The notes beneath the pieces are model-generated. The model did no database searches. It was not told the origin of the DNA and worked only from the letters and a program-made list of their open reading frames with translations. From assembly GCF_003350405.1 (NCBI RefSeq), contig NZ_QQAW01000001.1:1-64000 (forward strand): 64,000 bases of DNA, in the 5' to 3' direction. Position 1 is the first letter of the stretch; each line of letters begins with the position of its first letter. The position numbers and the translations under genes are program-made. This DNA comes from Gluconacetobacter liquefaciens. Lineage in GTDB: Bacteria > Pseudomonadota > Alphaproteobacteria > Acetobacterales > Acetobacteraceae. Shown piece after piece: positions 36,506-46,700 of this stretch.

Positions 36506-36729
36506 CAGAAGCTGTCACGCTCCTGCATCGCAGGCTGATTACGCAACGCCAGATCAATGCCGGGCGCGGCAAAAAAATCATCCCACGCAGCATCCGCCGG
36601 CGCGATAATCCGGCGCGCACCATCGGGAATGATGACCACCTCTTTCAGATCACCATCAAAAGCCACCGCTTTGGGCAAACGTACGGCTTGGGAACGATTT
36701 GAAAGGAACAGAGTCGTACGGGCCAGCAT
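36505..36729 (-). CDS. vapB: VapB antitoxin
   Basis: 74 residues from ATG 36729 (ATG 36741 also possible). AbrB-like N-terminus with the usual LFLSNRSQAVRLPKAVAF, then a C-terminal tail with AWDDFFAAPG for wrapping VapC. It probably binds, with VapC, the large palindrome just upstream. Confidence 0.9.
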   Translation of the reverse strand: MLARTTLFLSNRSQAVRLPKAVAFDGDLKEVVIIPDGARRIIAPADAAWDDFFAAPGIDLALRNQPAMQERDSF

Positions 36730-36741
36730 GACACGCTCCAT

Positions 36742-36768
36742 ATTGGATATACACTTTGTATATCCAAT
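36742..36768. promoter_or_regulatory. vapBC operator palindrome
   Basis: Perfect 12-base arms (ATTGGATATACA and its complement) around CTT lie 12 bp upstream of the vapB start. This is the expected binding site for VapBC autoregulation. Confidence 0.8.
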
Positions 36769-36902
36769 TCAGCACCCATAATCAATGAAATCCGCAGGCT
36801 CGCTGTCCACCTGCTCGCAGAACAGGGCAAGTCCTGAAATTCCTACAGGATAGAAATCTCAGGCAAGCAGCCTACGGCAAAGCAGAAGCCGGAAGGCCCG
36901 CC

Positions 36903-38552
36903 TCAGCCTCCCGCCACCGCCTCAATCGCCCCATACTCCGCGCTGTAGCACATCCCCTCGATCCACGCCCGAATGTCATCCGGGCGCGCCACCGCCGCCA
37001 TCCCGTTCGCGAACAGGTACTCCGCCAGCCGGCAGGCCGACGTAACCTCAACTTCCAGAATCTGCGATTGCGGCGGATACAGCATCCCCCGCGCCTGCGC
37101 CGAGGGCGAAACCTGATCGGCCAGCGCATGCGCGGCCTCGATAATCAGCCCGTCGGTAATCAGATGCGGCCGCGTGGCATAAACCGCCAGCCCCAGACCG
37201 GGGAAGATATAGAAATTATTGGCCTGCCCAGGCCGGAACACCATGTCCCCCCGCATCACCTGCGGAAACTGGATGCCGGCCGCATACAGCGCCCGCCCGT
37301 CCGACCAGCCATAGGCCTGCTCCGCCGTGCATTCCGGGCGCGGGATCGACAGCGGAAAGATGATCGGCCGCGCATTGATCTCGGCCATCAGTTCCACCAC
37401 CGGCTGGGTAAACGCCCCCCCGGCGGTGGAAACCCCGATCAGCACGCTGGGCCGCACCCGGCGGATGGTCTCCAGCAGGTCACGCGTCGGGGCCGCCGCA
37501 TGGGCATAGCGCCGCTGTTCATCGGTCAGGTCGGTGCGCGAAGGCTCCACCAGCCCCTTCACATCCATCATGACGATGCGCGACCGCGCTTCCGCCACCG
37601 TCAGCCCCTCGGCCTCCATCGCCGTCACCAGCAGGTCCGACGTCCCCAGCGCCGAAGACCCGGCACCGAGGAACAGGAAAGTCTGGTCCGCCAGTTGCTC
37701 GCCCTTGATGCGCAGCGCCGTCACCAGCCCCGCCAGCGTCACCGAGGCCGTGCCCTGAATGTCGTCGTTGTAGCACAGCACCCGGTCGCGATACCGCTCC
37801 AGATACCGGATCGCATCCGTGCCCTTCCAGTCCTCGAAATGGATGCAGCAGGCCGGAAACACCTCCTGCACCGCCGCGACGAATTCCTCGACGAACGCAT
37901 CCAGTTCCGCCTCCGGCGGCGGCTCCCGCCGCAGGCCCAGATAGAGCGGATCGGCGCGCAGGGCAGCATTGGTGGTGCCGATATCCAACTGCACCGGCAG
38001 CGTGGTGTGCGGCGGCACCGCGCCGCAGGCGGTGTAAAGCTGCAACTTGCCGATCGGAATACCCATGCCGTTGGCACCGATATCGCCCAGCCCCAGAATG
38101 CGCCCGCCGGTGGTCACGCACAGAAAGCGCACATCCGGCGCCGGCCAGTTACGCAGCACCTCGGCAATGCGCCCCTTCATATCGAGGCTGATATACATGC
38201 CCCGGGGCCGACGGTACAGATGGCTGAACGACTTGCACACCTCGCCCAGCGTCGGCGCATAGACGATCGGCACGAAACGCGCCGGGTCCGACATCAGCAC
38301 CTTGTAGAACAGCGTCTCGTTCCGATCGACCAGCGCGGAGAGGTAGATATACCGCTCCAGATCGGTCGGCTTGGCGTCCAGATGCGCCATCACCCGCTCG
38401 GCCTGCCGCTCCAGCGTCTCCACCTGCGGCGGCAGCAACCCTTCCAGCCCCAGCGCCCGCCGCTCGTCAGCGGTAAAGGCGGTTCCACGGTTCAGGAACG
38501 GATCGGTCAGCAAAGCCGTGCCACGCAGGCTCTGGCGGTCGGATGACGTCAT
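36903..38552 (-). CDS. maeA: NAD-dependent malic enzyme
   Basis: 549 residues of the long MaeA/SfcA type. It decarboxylates malate to pyruvate with NAD+. Signatures: VYAPTLGEVCKSFSHLYRRPRG, VTTGGRILGLGDIGANGMGIPIGK, the metal-site EDWKG and CYNDDIQGTASVTLAG, and the NAD-binding FLFLGAGSSALGTSDLLV. Pyruvate made here could feed the pdc product nearby. No third domain (phosphotransacetylase-like) is attached, which separates it from MaeB. Confidence 0.95.
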   Translation of the reverse strand: MTSSDRQSLRGTALLTDPFLNRGTAFTADERRALGLEGLLPPQVETLERQAERVMAHLDAKPTDLERYIYLSALVDRNETLFYKVLMSDPARFVPIVYAPTLGEVCKSFSHLYRRPRGMYISLDMKGRIAEVLRNWPAPDVRFLCVTTGGRILGLGDIGANGMGIPIGKLQLYTACGAVPPHTTLPVQLDIGTTNAALRADPLYLGLRREPPPEAELDAFVEEFVAAVQEVFPACCIHFEDWKGTDAIRYLERYRDRVLCYNDDIQGTASVTLAGLVTALRIKGEQLADQTFLFLGAGSSALGTSDLLVTAMEAEGLTVAEARSRIVMMDVKGLVEPSRTDLTDEQRRYAHAAAPTRDLLETIRRVRPSVLIGVSTAGGAFTQPVVELMAEINARPIIFPLSIPRPECTAEQAYGWSDGRALYAAGIQFPQVMRGDMVFRPGQANNFYIFPGLGLAVYATRPHLITDGLIIEAAHALADQVSPSAQARGMLYPPQSQILEVEVTSACRLAEYLFANGMAAVARPDDIRAWIEGMCYSAEYGAIEAVAGG

Positions 38553-38622
38553 GTTCGGGGTCCTCCATGCACTGATCAGCGGCCAAAGCCGCCCTACCGG
38601 GTCATTTCAGCAATAATCCTCA

Positions 38623-38786
38623 AAAACCTGCCCGGAGATGCGCGCTGGCGAGCGAGAGCGCCGCAAAACGCCGCGCCCGTCATGGGTTTCTCAGCACCGA
38701 AGCGGAGCGGCCTCAATGGCCGTGGGCATCGGAGCACAGGAAACACGCATCGGCCCGCCGCCAGCGCGCATCTCCAGGCAGGTTTT
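38623..38786. repeat. Dispersed repeat with near-perfect terminal inverted repeats (MITE-like)
   Basis: The left end (38623-38650) and right end (38759-38786) are 28-base inverted repeats with one mismatch; the inner arm is GAGATGCGCGCTGGCG. The interior matches 29849-30011. It codes for nothing evident, lies between the malic enzyme start and the phosphatase stop, and its right end touches that stop codon. No target-site duplication is clear. Confidence 0.7.
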
Positions 38787-39451
38787 CATACGCCCGGCAA
38801 TTCGTTGACGGCGACGATGCGCCACGCTTCCGGGAAACGCTCGATAATCGTCAGGGAAAGATTCTGGATCGAGAAATGCAGCGCCGTATCGGCATGCACG
38901 CGCAGCGCATGCGCCAGCGCCGCGCGGATCGCCCCGCCATGGCTCACCACGATCATGTTCCGACCCGCATGCACCTCGGCCATCCGGTCCATCGTCTCGC
39001 CCACGCGGGCGCACACATCCAGCATGCTCTCGCCGCCGGGCGGCCGTTCCGAGGCCGCGACCGACCAGAACAGATGCGGCGCCAGCTTCAGCTGGTCCAG
39101 CAATTCATGGTGGCGCAACCCCTGCCACGCCCCCAGCGACTGCTCCAGAAATCCGGGCTCCACCGCCCAGTCCCGCTCGCCATAGCCGGCCTCCTGGATG
39201 GTCCGCGCGGTATGCTGCGTGCGCCCCAGGGGCGAGGTAAACCATTGCGCGTTCTGCGGCAGCCGCGCGGCCAGCGCCTCGTACATGCCGCGCTGCGCCA
39301 CCAGGCTGTCGGGACACAGCGGCACGTCCAGCGTGCCATACACCCGCATCCGAGCATTTTCCTCGACCACCGCATGGCGGATCAGCCAGAAACGGGTGAC
39401 ACCGTCCGTCAGCTTGGGGGTGTCGAGGAAGTGACCGTGATTCTGGTTCAT
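38786..39451 (-). CDS. Histidine phosphatase family protein
   Basis: 221 residues from ATG 39451, chosen over upstream frame that overlaps the neighbour. The phosphoacceptor loop is FWLIRHAVVEENARMRVYG (RHA instead of the common RHG), with the second catalytic His in IVVSHGGAIRAALAHAL and GESMLDVCARV between them. The family includes phosphoglycerate mutases and CobC/PhoE-like phosphatases; the RHA variant argues for a small-molecule phosphatase. It starts 15 nt after the PLP-enzyme gene, so both are likely on one message. Confidence 0.85.
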   Translation of the reverse strand: MNQNHGHFLDTPKLTDGVTRFWLIRHAVVEENARMRVYGTLDVPLCPDSLVAQRGMYEALAARLPQNAQWFTSPLGRTQHTARTIQEAGYGERDWAVEPGFLEQSLGAWQGLRHHELLDQLKLAPHLFWSVAASERPPGGESMLDVCARVGETMDRMAEVHAGRNMIVVSHGGAIRAALAHALRVHADTALHFSIQNLSLTIIERFPEAWRIVAVNELPGV

Positions 39452-39465
39452 GCAAGCCGGTCCAA

Positions 39466-41610
39466 TCAGGGCAGGATAACGGGTGGTCCGGTATCCATAG
39501 CCGGAAGCGGCGCGTAGGTCTGTACCGGGTCGGCCGCCGCCAGCCTCTCCCAATAGCGCAGGATCAGCCCGATCTTGGCCAGAACACGCTGCGCATCGGC
39601 AATTTCCCGATCCATGCGCAGATCGGGCACCAGCCCGTCATGCGACGGCTCGCCCGAAACCAGCCGCGCCCCGGCCGACAGCCGCAGCGCCCCCGCCACC
39701 CCGCCCGGCAGCATCGGGTGCGGCAACGGCACCGGCTGGCCGACATGGCACAACTGCCCGGCCAGCGCCCGGTCAGCCCCCTCCGGCACCACGCGCGACA
39801 GGTCGGCATTCAGCCACCGATAAAGCGCCCGCGCCGGCTCCAGCCCCAACGGTACGAACCCCGGCGGCACGGAATCGTCCCCACAGGGGGGCGACGCCAG
39901 CGGGTCGCGCACGAAAAAGCTCAGGATGGTCCCGCGATCGTCCCACGCATCGGCCAGCGGCGGCCGCGCCGGATGCGGCACCGCCAGCCGCCGCAGGTCG
40001 GGGTCGGTGTCGATCGCCGCTTCCAGCGCGCCCAGAAACCGCGCCAGCCGCGCCCGCACCACCGGCCGGGGCACCTCCCGCAGCGCCGTCATCTCGGCCA
40101 ATGCGGCATACCAGCGCAGCATCAGCCCCACATTCTCGCCCGCCGGCAGCCCCTGCGCCGCCGGCAGCGCCGGCCACGCGGCCCGATGGCAGTAATCCGC
40201 CAGCCCCGCCGGCAACGCCCCATCCCGCAACCGCGCCGTCACCCCCTCGGGCAGCAGCAGCGCGCCGCAGAAAGGCGGGCCGGTAAAGAATTTGGAACCG
40301 GTGATCATCACCATCCAGCCCCGGTCCAGGTAATCGCGCACCCGCGCCGGGTCCAGCCGCGCCTGGCAGGCATCCACCACGATATCGGGCACCGGCACGC
40401 CATCGGCACGGGCCGCCTCGGCCAGCCCGTCCAGCATCTCCAGCCCCGGCGCCAGCAGCCCGGTCTTGGACAGGTCCAGCCGATGCAGCAGCACATGCCG
40501 CCCCGCCTGCCAGGCCCGCCTCGCCAGTGCGCTGCAATCCCGGTCGATCTCGGCCAGCGCGCGCGACGCCCCGTCCGGCTGGCGCAACGGCACCGCCAGC
40601 AGCAGCGTGTCCGCCGGAAATCCGTCGATCAGCCCGCCCTTGGCCACCTGCGCGCCCAGCGCGGTGTCATTCGCGAAATGGCAACCTTTTGCCGCTAACG
40701 GTACGCCGCTCCCCGTTTCCTCGGGGGCGAGAAGGATGTTGCTGACCGAATGGCCATCAGAACCCAGCATCGCCAGCGCCAGGGCATACAGTTCGCAATC
40801 GGTCCCCGATGGCGCCAGCACGACGCCCTGGGTCCCGGCCATCCCGTAATGGTCCGCGATCCGGCGGCGAACCTCCGCGACCATCTCCGCCCGGACCCGC
40901 GCCCCATCCCCCGTCAGCCCGCCCAGCACCAGCCGCACGCGCGCCGCCTCGGCCCCCGCGAAACCCCGTTCGGAGACCGAGGACGCGGTAGAGGACGCAT
41001 AGGTCACAGCCCAGGGGCGCGGCCGATGAGACGACCCATAGTGATTCAACCCGGTCGCCGGGTCGATCGCCAGCCGGGCATCGCCACCCTCGGCCATCAA
41101 TTGCTCCGCCGGCCCCAACAGCGGCCACAGCGTCTCCAGCCGGACCACCAGCCGGTCGAATGCGCCCGCATCGGCGCACCCGGCGGCAACCGGGGGCTGC
41201 AAGCCCGCCAGTTCCGCCCATATCTGCCGCAAGCGGTCGGCACCGGGCGACGCCACGGCGGCCATGTCGGCATGCCACCACGGCCCCGGCGACGGCCCCG
41301 GCGGCCCACCCGGCCCATCCAGTTCCGCGAACAGGGCGGCGGTGCGCGCCGCGCACAGCCCGGCCAGCACGCCATCCTCGGGCACGGCCTCGACCAGCCG
41401 GGCCAGTTCCAGTGCATGACGCAGCACGACCGGCGCGCAGGCCGGCCTCCGCAGGCAGGGCGCCCCCAGCACGACCATGCCGTCGGCCCGCACCACGAAC
41501 GCCCGCTCCAGCGCCGTATCCAGCCCGATGCGCCGCCCACCCGCGATCACGCGCAGGTCGGGGCGTTCCAGGACGCAGGCCAGGTCATGGGTCAATCGTT
41601 CGGCGAGCAC
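39466..41610 (-). CDS. Unassigned PLP-dependent (fold-type I) enzyme
   Basis: About 714 residues from GTG 41610, which has AGGGA seven bases upstream; ATG 41814 would add 68 unlikely residues. The central part has the aminotransferase class V/decarboxylase fold: an [15 protein letters not shown] loop, [15 protein letters not shown] ahead of the strand, and a Lys440 in [22 protein letters not shown], which I read as the cofactor-binding lysine. The N-terminal 200 and C-terminal 150 residues are family-specific and unknown to me. The SSSTASS-like [14 protein letters not shown] near 260 is unusual. Its reaction is not known; linkage to a phosphatase suggests a phosphorylated substrate or product. 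Confidence 0.65.
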   Translation of the reverse strand: MLAERLTHDLACVLERPDLRVIAGGRRIGLDTALERAFVVRADGMVVLGAPCLRRPACAPVVLRHALELARLVEAVPEDGVLAGLCAARTAALFAELDGPGGPPGPSPGPWWHADMAAVASPGADRLRQIWAELAGLQPPVAAGCADAGAFDRLVVRLETLWPLLGPAEQLMAEGGDARLAIDPATGLNHYGSSHRPRPWAVTYASSTASSVSERGFAGAEAARVRLVLGGLTGDGARVRAEMVAEVRRRIADHYGMAGTQGVVLAPSGTDCELYALALAMLGSDGHSVSNILLAPEETGSGVPLAAKGCHFANDTALGAQVAKGGLIDGFPADTLLLAVPLRQPDGASRALAEIDRDCSALARRAWQAGRHVLLHRLDLSKTGLLAPGLEMLDGLAEAARADGVPVPDIVVDACQARLDPARVRDYLDRGWMVMITGSKFFTGPPFCGALLLPEGVTARLRDGALPAGLADYCHRAAWPALPAAQGLPAGENVGLMLRWYAALAEMTALREVPRPVVRARLARFLGALEAAIDTDPDLRRLAVPHPARPPLADAWDDRGTILSFFVRDPLASPPCGDDSVPPGFVPLGLEPARALYRWLNADLSRVVPEGADRALAGQLCHVGQPVPLPHPMLPGGVAGALRLSAGARLVSGEPSHDGLVPDLRMDREIADAQRVLAKIGLILRYWERLAAADPVQTYAPLPAMDTGPPVILP

Positions 41611-41714
41611 GCAAAAATCCCTGTTGCCATCATCATTATGCGCGCAGGCCCCCGGCGCGGCAATCGCCCCGCCCCCCGACGGACCATCACGAACCATCAG
41701 GAAAGGAGCGACCC

Positions 41715-42719
41715 ATGCAAACCCCAGGATCGGACCCCACCCCGATGACCAACCTGTCGCACCTGCACCCCTATCGCGCGAACGCGCCTGCGGCAAACGA
41801 CCGCACGACCGCACCCGCGATGAAAGGCATCCTCCTGGCCGGCGGGTCGGGCACCCGGCTGCACCCCATGACGCTGGCCACCAGCAAGCAGTTGCTGCCG
41901 GTCTACGACAAACCGATGATCTATTATCCGCTCTCGACGCTGATGCTGGCCGGCATCCGCGATATCATGATCATCTCCACCCCCGACGACCTGCCGCAGT
42001 TCCAGCGCCTGCTGGGCGACGGGGCGCAATACGGCGCACGCTTCAGCTACCGTACCCAGCCCAGCCCGGACGGCATCGCCCAGGCCTTCCTGATCGCCGA
42101 GGACTGGCTGGCCGGCGCCCCCTGCGCCCTGGCGCTGGGCGATAACCTGATCTTCGCCGACCATCTCGGCACGCTGCTGCAAGGCGCGGCAAAACGCGAC
42201 AGCGGGGCCACCGTCTTCGCCTATCAGGTGCGCGACCCCGAACGCTACGGCGTGGTCAGCTTCGATGCCGAGGGCCGCGCCAGTTCGCTGGTCGAAAAGC
42301 CCGCCACCCCGGCCTCCCCGTGGGCGGTCACGGGGCTGTATTTCTACGATGCCCGCGTCAGCACCTTCGCCCGCCAGATCCGCCCCTCGCCCCGAGGCGA
42401 ACTGGAAATCACGGACCTGAACCGCATCTATCTCGAAGAAGGCTCCCTCCAGGTCGAAAAACTCGGCCGGGGCTGTGCGTGGCTCGATGCCGGCGTGCCC
42501 GACGCTCTGCTCCAGGCCGGCATGTTCGTGCAGACCATCCAGTCCCGCCAGGGCATGCTGGTCGGCTCGCCGGCCGAAGTCGCCTTCCGCATGGGCTTCA
42601 TCGACGCCGCGCAGCTCCGCACGATCGCCGGCAGCGTTTTCAAGACCGAACTCGGCCGGCACCTGCACGACGTGGCCGAGGCAGCCGCGCCATCCACCCC
42701 CATGCCGATCTCGGCATAA
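41715..42719 (+). CDS. rmlA: Glucose-1-phosphate thymidylyltransferase
   Basis: 334 residues from ATG 41715, which has a strong AAAGGAG six bases upstream. The classical enzyme would begin at the internal ATG 41820 ([18 protein letters not shown]), so this protein carries a 35-residue extension. It makes dTDP-glucose from glucose 1-phosphate and dTTP. Signatures: [65 protein letters not shown] and [11 protein letters not shown]. No rmlB, C or D lies beside it. The next gene, 11 nt on, is a glycosyltransferase. Confidence 0.93.
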   Translation: MQTPGSDPTPMTNLSHLHPYRANAPAANDRTTAPAMKGILLAGGSGTRLHPMTLATSKQLLPVYDKPMIYYPLSTLMLAGIRDIMIISTPDDLPQFQRLLGDGAQYGARFSYRTQPSPDGIAQAFLIAEDWLAGAPCALALGDNLIFADHLGTLLQGAAKRDSGATVFAYQVRDPERYGVVSFDAEGRASSLVEKPATPASPWAVTGLYFYDARVSTFARQIRPSPRGELEITDLNRIYLEEGSLQVEKLGRGCAWLDAGVPDALLQAGMFVQTIQSRQGMLVGSPAEVAFRMGFIDAAQLRTIAGSVFKTELGRHLHDVAEAAAPSTPMPISA

Positions 42720-42730
42720 ACCGGCACGCG

Positions 42731-43717
42731 ATGGACATCCTGCCTCCGTCTTCCGATGCCCCGCCGCCCTGGTCCGCAAGCGGGCCGGAGGCGGCACCGG
42801 CCTGGCCGGCCGCTCTCCCCCGCCCCGCACGCCGCGCCCCCCGGGTCGCGATCCTGCTCTCCACGTTCAACGGCGCGTCCTGGCTTCAGGCCATGCTCGA
42901 TTCGATCCTGGCGCAGGACTGGATGCAATGGATGCTCCTGTGGCGCGACGACGGGTCGGTCGACGGCTCGGTGGCCATCATGCGGCAATTCCAGAGCGGC
43001 CCCGGGGCCGGGCGCTGCCGGGAAATTGCCCCCGGCGGCGGCCATCTGGGCATCGCCGCCTCCTACCAGATGCTCCTGCGCGCGGCACCGCCCGCCTCGA
43101 CCATCGCCTTCGCCGAGCAGGACGATGTCTGGCTGCCCGAGAAACTCGCACGCGGCCTGGCCTGCCTGGCCGACATGCAGGCGGACGGCCCCGCGCTCTA
43201 TTGCGGCCGGCAGATCCTGGTGGATTCCGCCCTGCGCCCGCTCGGCCTGTCGTCACCCCGCACCGAACGACCGGGCCTGCTCGCGGCCCTGGCGCAGAAC
43301 GCGGCCGCCGGATGCACCGTCATGATGAACGACGCGGCACGCGCCCTGGCCACGTCCAGCACCCTGCCCGACGCACCCGTCGCCCACGACTGGTGGGCCT
43401 GCCTGCTGGTACTGGCCGCCGGCGGCACGGTGCGGGTCGATCCACACCCCACAGTGCTGCACCGTCGGCATCGCGGGGGGCTACACCAGTACGGCCCCGA
43501 TCGTTTCATGACGGCCTTCCGCCGGAATGTCCGCCAGTTGCTGGCCCATGAAGGGTTGCTCTCCGCAACGGCCCGCAGCGATCTCGGTCGCATCGAAGCC
43601 GTCCTCGACGGCCGCCGCCGCGACCGCCTGCGGCTGCTCAGGACCATGCCGGGGCTGCACCGGCCCCGATGGTTGGAAAACATGATTTTCCGGCTGCGTT
43701 TTATCGCAGGGGCGTAA
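42731..43717 (+). CDS. GT2-family glycosyltransferase (rhamnosyltransferase-like)
   Basis: 328 residues from ATG 42731, 11 nt after rmlA. After a Pro/Ala-rich lead of about 35 residues comes a GT2 domain: RVAILLSTFNGASWLQAMLDSIL, LLWRDDGSVDGSV, GHLGIAASYQMLL and the acidic IAFAEQDDVWLPEKL, a pattern typical of enzymes using dTDP-rhamnose. Pairing with rmlA supports a dTDP-sugar donor. The C-terminal third is basic and may bind membrane. Confidence 0.85.
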   Translation: MDILPPSSDAPPPWSASGPEAAPAWPAALPRPARRAPRVAILLSTFNGASWLQAMLDSILAQDWMQWMLLWRDDGSVDGSVAIMRQFQSGPGAGRCREIAPGGGHLGIAASYQMLLRAAPPASTIAFAEQDDVWLPEKLARGLACLADMQADGPALYCGRQILVDSALRPLGLSSPRTERPGLLAALAQNAAAGCTVMMNDAARALATSSTLPDAPVAHDWWACLLVLAAGGTVRVDPHPTVLHRRHRGGLHQYGPDRFMTAFRRNVRQLLAHEGLLSATARSDLGRIEAVLDGRRRDRLRLLRTMPGLHRPRWLENMIFRLRFIAGA

Positions 43718-43723
43718 GTCTTC

Positions 43724-43745
43724 GTTCTTTTTTGCAAAAAAGAAC
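43724..43745 (+). terminator. Terminator after the glycosyltransferase (repeat module A, copy 2)
   Basis: Ten-base arms GTTCTTTTTT and AAAAAAGAAC around GC, then CAAAAAACTCTGATT. It starts 6 bp past the stop codon and lies between two converging genes. It matches 15314-15334 apart from one loop base. Confidence 0.7.
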
Positions 43746-43796
43746 CAAAAAACTCTGATTCTTTCAGAAATTTTGTGCTGGGGACATGCGATGTTC

Positions 43797-46700
43797 CTAT
43801 CCGGCCGGCCGCATATGGCCCCGCCAGCGGCGCGAAGCCTGCCGCGTCACCCACGCCCGGATGCGCTCCAGCAGCAGATAGACGACCGGCGTCGTGTAAA
43901 GCGTCAGCAACTGGCTCATCACCAGTCCACCAACCACAGCAATGCCCAGCGGGCGACGCAGTTCGATCCCATAACCGCTGCTGACGATCAGCGGCACGGC
44001 CCCGAAGGCGGCGGCCAGCGTCGTCATCAGGATCGGCCGGAAACGCTTGGCGCAGGCTTCGCGGATCGCCTCCTCAGGCGACATGCTGCCGTCACGTTCG
44101 GCATGCAGCGCGAAATCCACCATCAGGATCGCGTTCTTCTTCACGATACCGACCAGCAGGATCACGCCGATCATCGCAATCAGCGAGAACTCCTCGCCGG
44201 TTATCCAAAGCGCCAGCACCGCCCCCACCGCCGCCGACGGCAGGGTGGAAAGAATGGTCAGCGGATGCACATAGCTTTCGTACAGAATGCCGAGCGTGAC
44301 ATACATCGTCGCCAGCGCGGCCAGAAACACCAGCAATTCGTTGATCATCGCGGTCTGGAACTGTTCCGCCTGCCCGGTAAAGCCGCCCTGGATCGACCCC
44401 GGCACATGCAGCCGCACCATCGCATCGCGAATTTCCGACGTCGCTTCGTCCAGCGACCGCCCCGCGGCCAGGTTGAAGGAAATGGCACCCGAGACGAAGC
44501 CATCGCGATGCCCGACCGAAATCGAGGTCGGGCGTTCATGGATCGCGGCCACCACCGGCAGCGGCACCATCGTCTCGATGCTGGACGACACGGCCGACCC
44601 GCTCGAAGCCCCCGCCCCGCCCGCCAGCCGGTTGGCGATGGCATTGCGGAAGGATTGCTGGCTCAGCGTCGTGACCCGCGAGGCATCGCCGCTGCTGGGC
44701 GTGGGCACGCGCACCGTGTTGGACGCCGTGCCGCCTCCGGCGGTCCCGCCCGAGGTCGAAACCCAGAACGCCTTCATGATGTCGGGCGACTGGCGATAGA
44801 CCGGCGCAACCTCCATCACCACATGATAGGTGGCCAGTGGGGTGGAAATGTTCGAGGCACTGCGCTGGCCATAGGCGTCATACAACGCCTGGCTGACCAG
44901 TTGCGGCGTCACCAGATAGCGCGCGGCAGTATCGCGGACGATATCGACATGCGTGGCCACCCCGTGACCGGTCAGGTTGGTGGTGATGTCGGTCATCACC
45001 TTGCTGCCCTTCAGGGCCTCGACGATGCGCGGCGTCCACTCATAGATCTGCTCGGCATTGTCGCTGCGCAGCACGTAGCGATAGGCGCCCTGCTGCTGCC
45101 GCCCGCCGCCGCCATTCACATCTCCCGCCGAAAACAGCGACAGCCGCACGCCCGGCAGTCCCTTCAGACGCTCGCGCACGCGGGCGATCATCTCGTCGGG
45201 TCCGTCGCCGCGCGCATGCTTGCCGACCATCTGCGCGAAGGCCTGCCCCTCCACCCGCGTATCGCCCGAAAACGCCGCCACCGATTCCGTGTCCTTGTCG
45301 GCCATCATCGCGGCACTCACGGCCTGGATCTTCTGGTTCATCTTCTGGAACGAGCCGGATTCGTCACCACGGAAATAACCGACGACCAGCGCCACATCCT
45401 CCTTGGGGATAATGGTCTTGGGCATCAGGATGATAATGCCCACGGTCGCCAGCAGGCTGAACGGCAGGGTCGCCAGCACCAGCCACCGGTGCCGCAGCGC
45501 CCGGTCCAGCGAGCGGACATAACCATTCAGAACCGCCTCGAACACGGACTCGAAGCCATCGCCCAGGCGGCGCAGGCCGCGCCGCAGGGCCGACGCACCG
45601 GCGGGCAGCGGCGCCCCGTGCGCCACATCCAGCAGCAGGCTGCACATCATCGGCGTCAGCGTCACCGACAGGAACAGCGAAACCGTGACGGCGGTCGCCA
45701 GCGTCATGGCGAATTCGAAGAAGATCTTGCCCGGCGTCCCCGGCATCAGCAGCAGCGGCAGAAACACCGCGACCAGCGCGATGGTGATCGACAGCACGGT
45801 AAAGGCGATCTCGCCCGAGCCCAGCAGCGCGGCCTCGCGGCGGGGCATCCCGTCTTCCATGTGGCGGGCGATGTTCTCCACCACCACGATCGCGTCATCG
45901 ACCACGAAGCCGGTCGCGATCGTCAGCGCCATCAGCGACAGCGTATCCAGCGAAAAGCCCAGCAGGTACATCACCGCCAGCGTGCCAGCCAACGAGATCG
46001 GCACCGTCACCGCCGGGATCAGGGTCGAACGCGGCGCCCGCAGGAACACCAGCACCACCCCCACCACCAGCAGCACCGAGATCAGCAGCGTCAACTGCGT
46101 ATCGGCCAGCGAGGCACGGATGGTGATCGACCGATCCATGCCCGGCGTCAGCGTCACGCCCGAGGGCAATGCCGCCCGCATGCTCGGAATACGCTCGCGG
46201 ATCGCATCCATCACATGAATGACGTTGGCGCCCGGCTGCGGCCGCACCACGGCCATGACCGCGCGATGCCCGCTGAAATAGCCCGTCTGCCGCTCGTCCT
46301 CCACCCCGTTCGCCACCGAGGCCACGTCGGCCAGCCGCACCGGCCGCCCGGACCGGTATCCCACCACCAGGTCCCGATATTCCTCCGCCCGCCGGGCCTG
46401 GTCATTGGTCGCGATCGTGTAGCGTTGCGGCCCCACATCGACATAACCCTTGGGCGTGTTGGCATTGGCAGAAGCCAGGGCCGAGCGGATATCCTCGAAA
46501 CCAATACCGTATTTGAACAGCGCATACGGGTTCATCTCCACCCGCACGGCGGGGGCCGAACTGCCCGCGATCTCGATCCAGCCCACACCCTTGATCTGCG
46601 ATAGCATCGGCTGAAGATGCGTCTTCATGACATCGTACAGTTCGGACATCGGCCGGCTGTCCGATGTCAGCGCCATGATCATGATCGGATTGTCGGACGG

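Noticed and set aside
37068-38546. 492-residue plus-strand open frame opposite the malic enzyme
   Set aside because: Shadow frame of low complexity; the malic enzyme is unambiguous.
43773-46604. 943-residue plus-strand open frame opposite the RND pump
   Set aside because: Antisense shadow with repetitive His/Arg/Gln composition; the RND protein on the other strand is complete and conserved.
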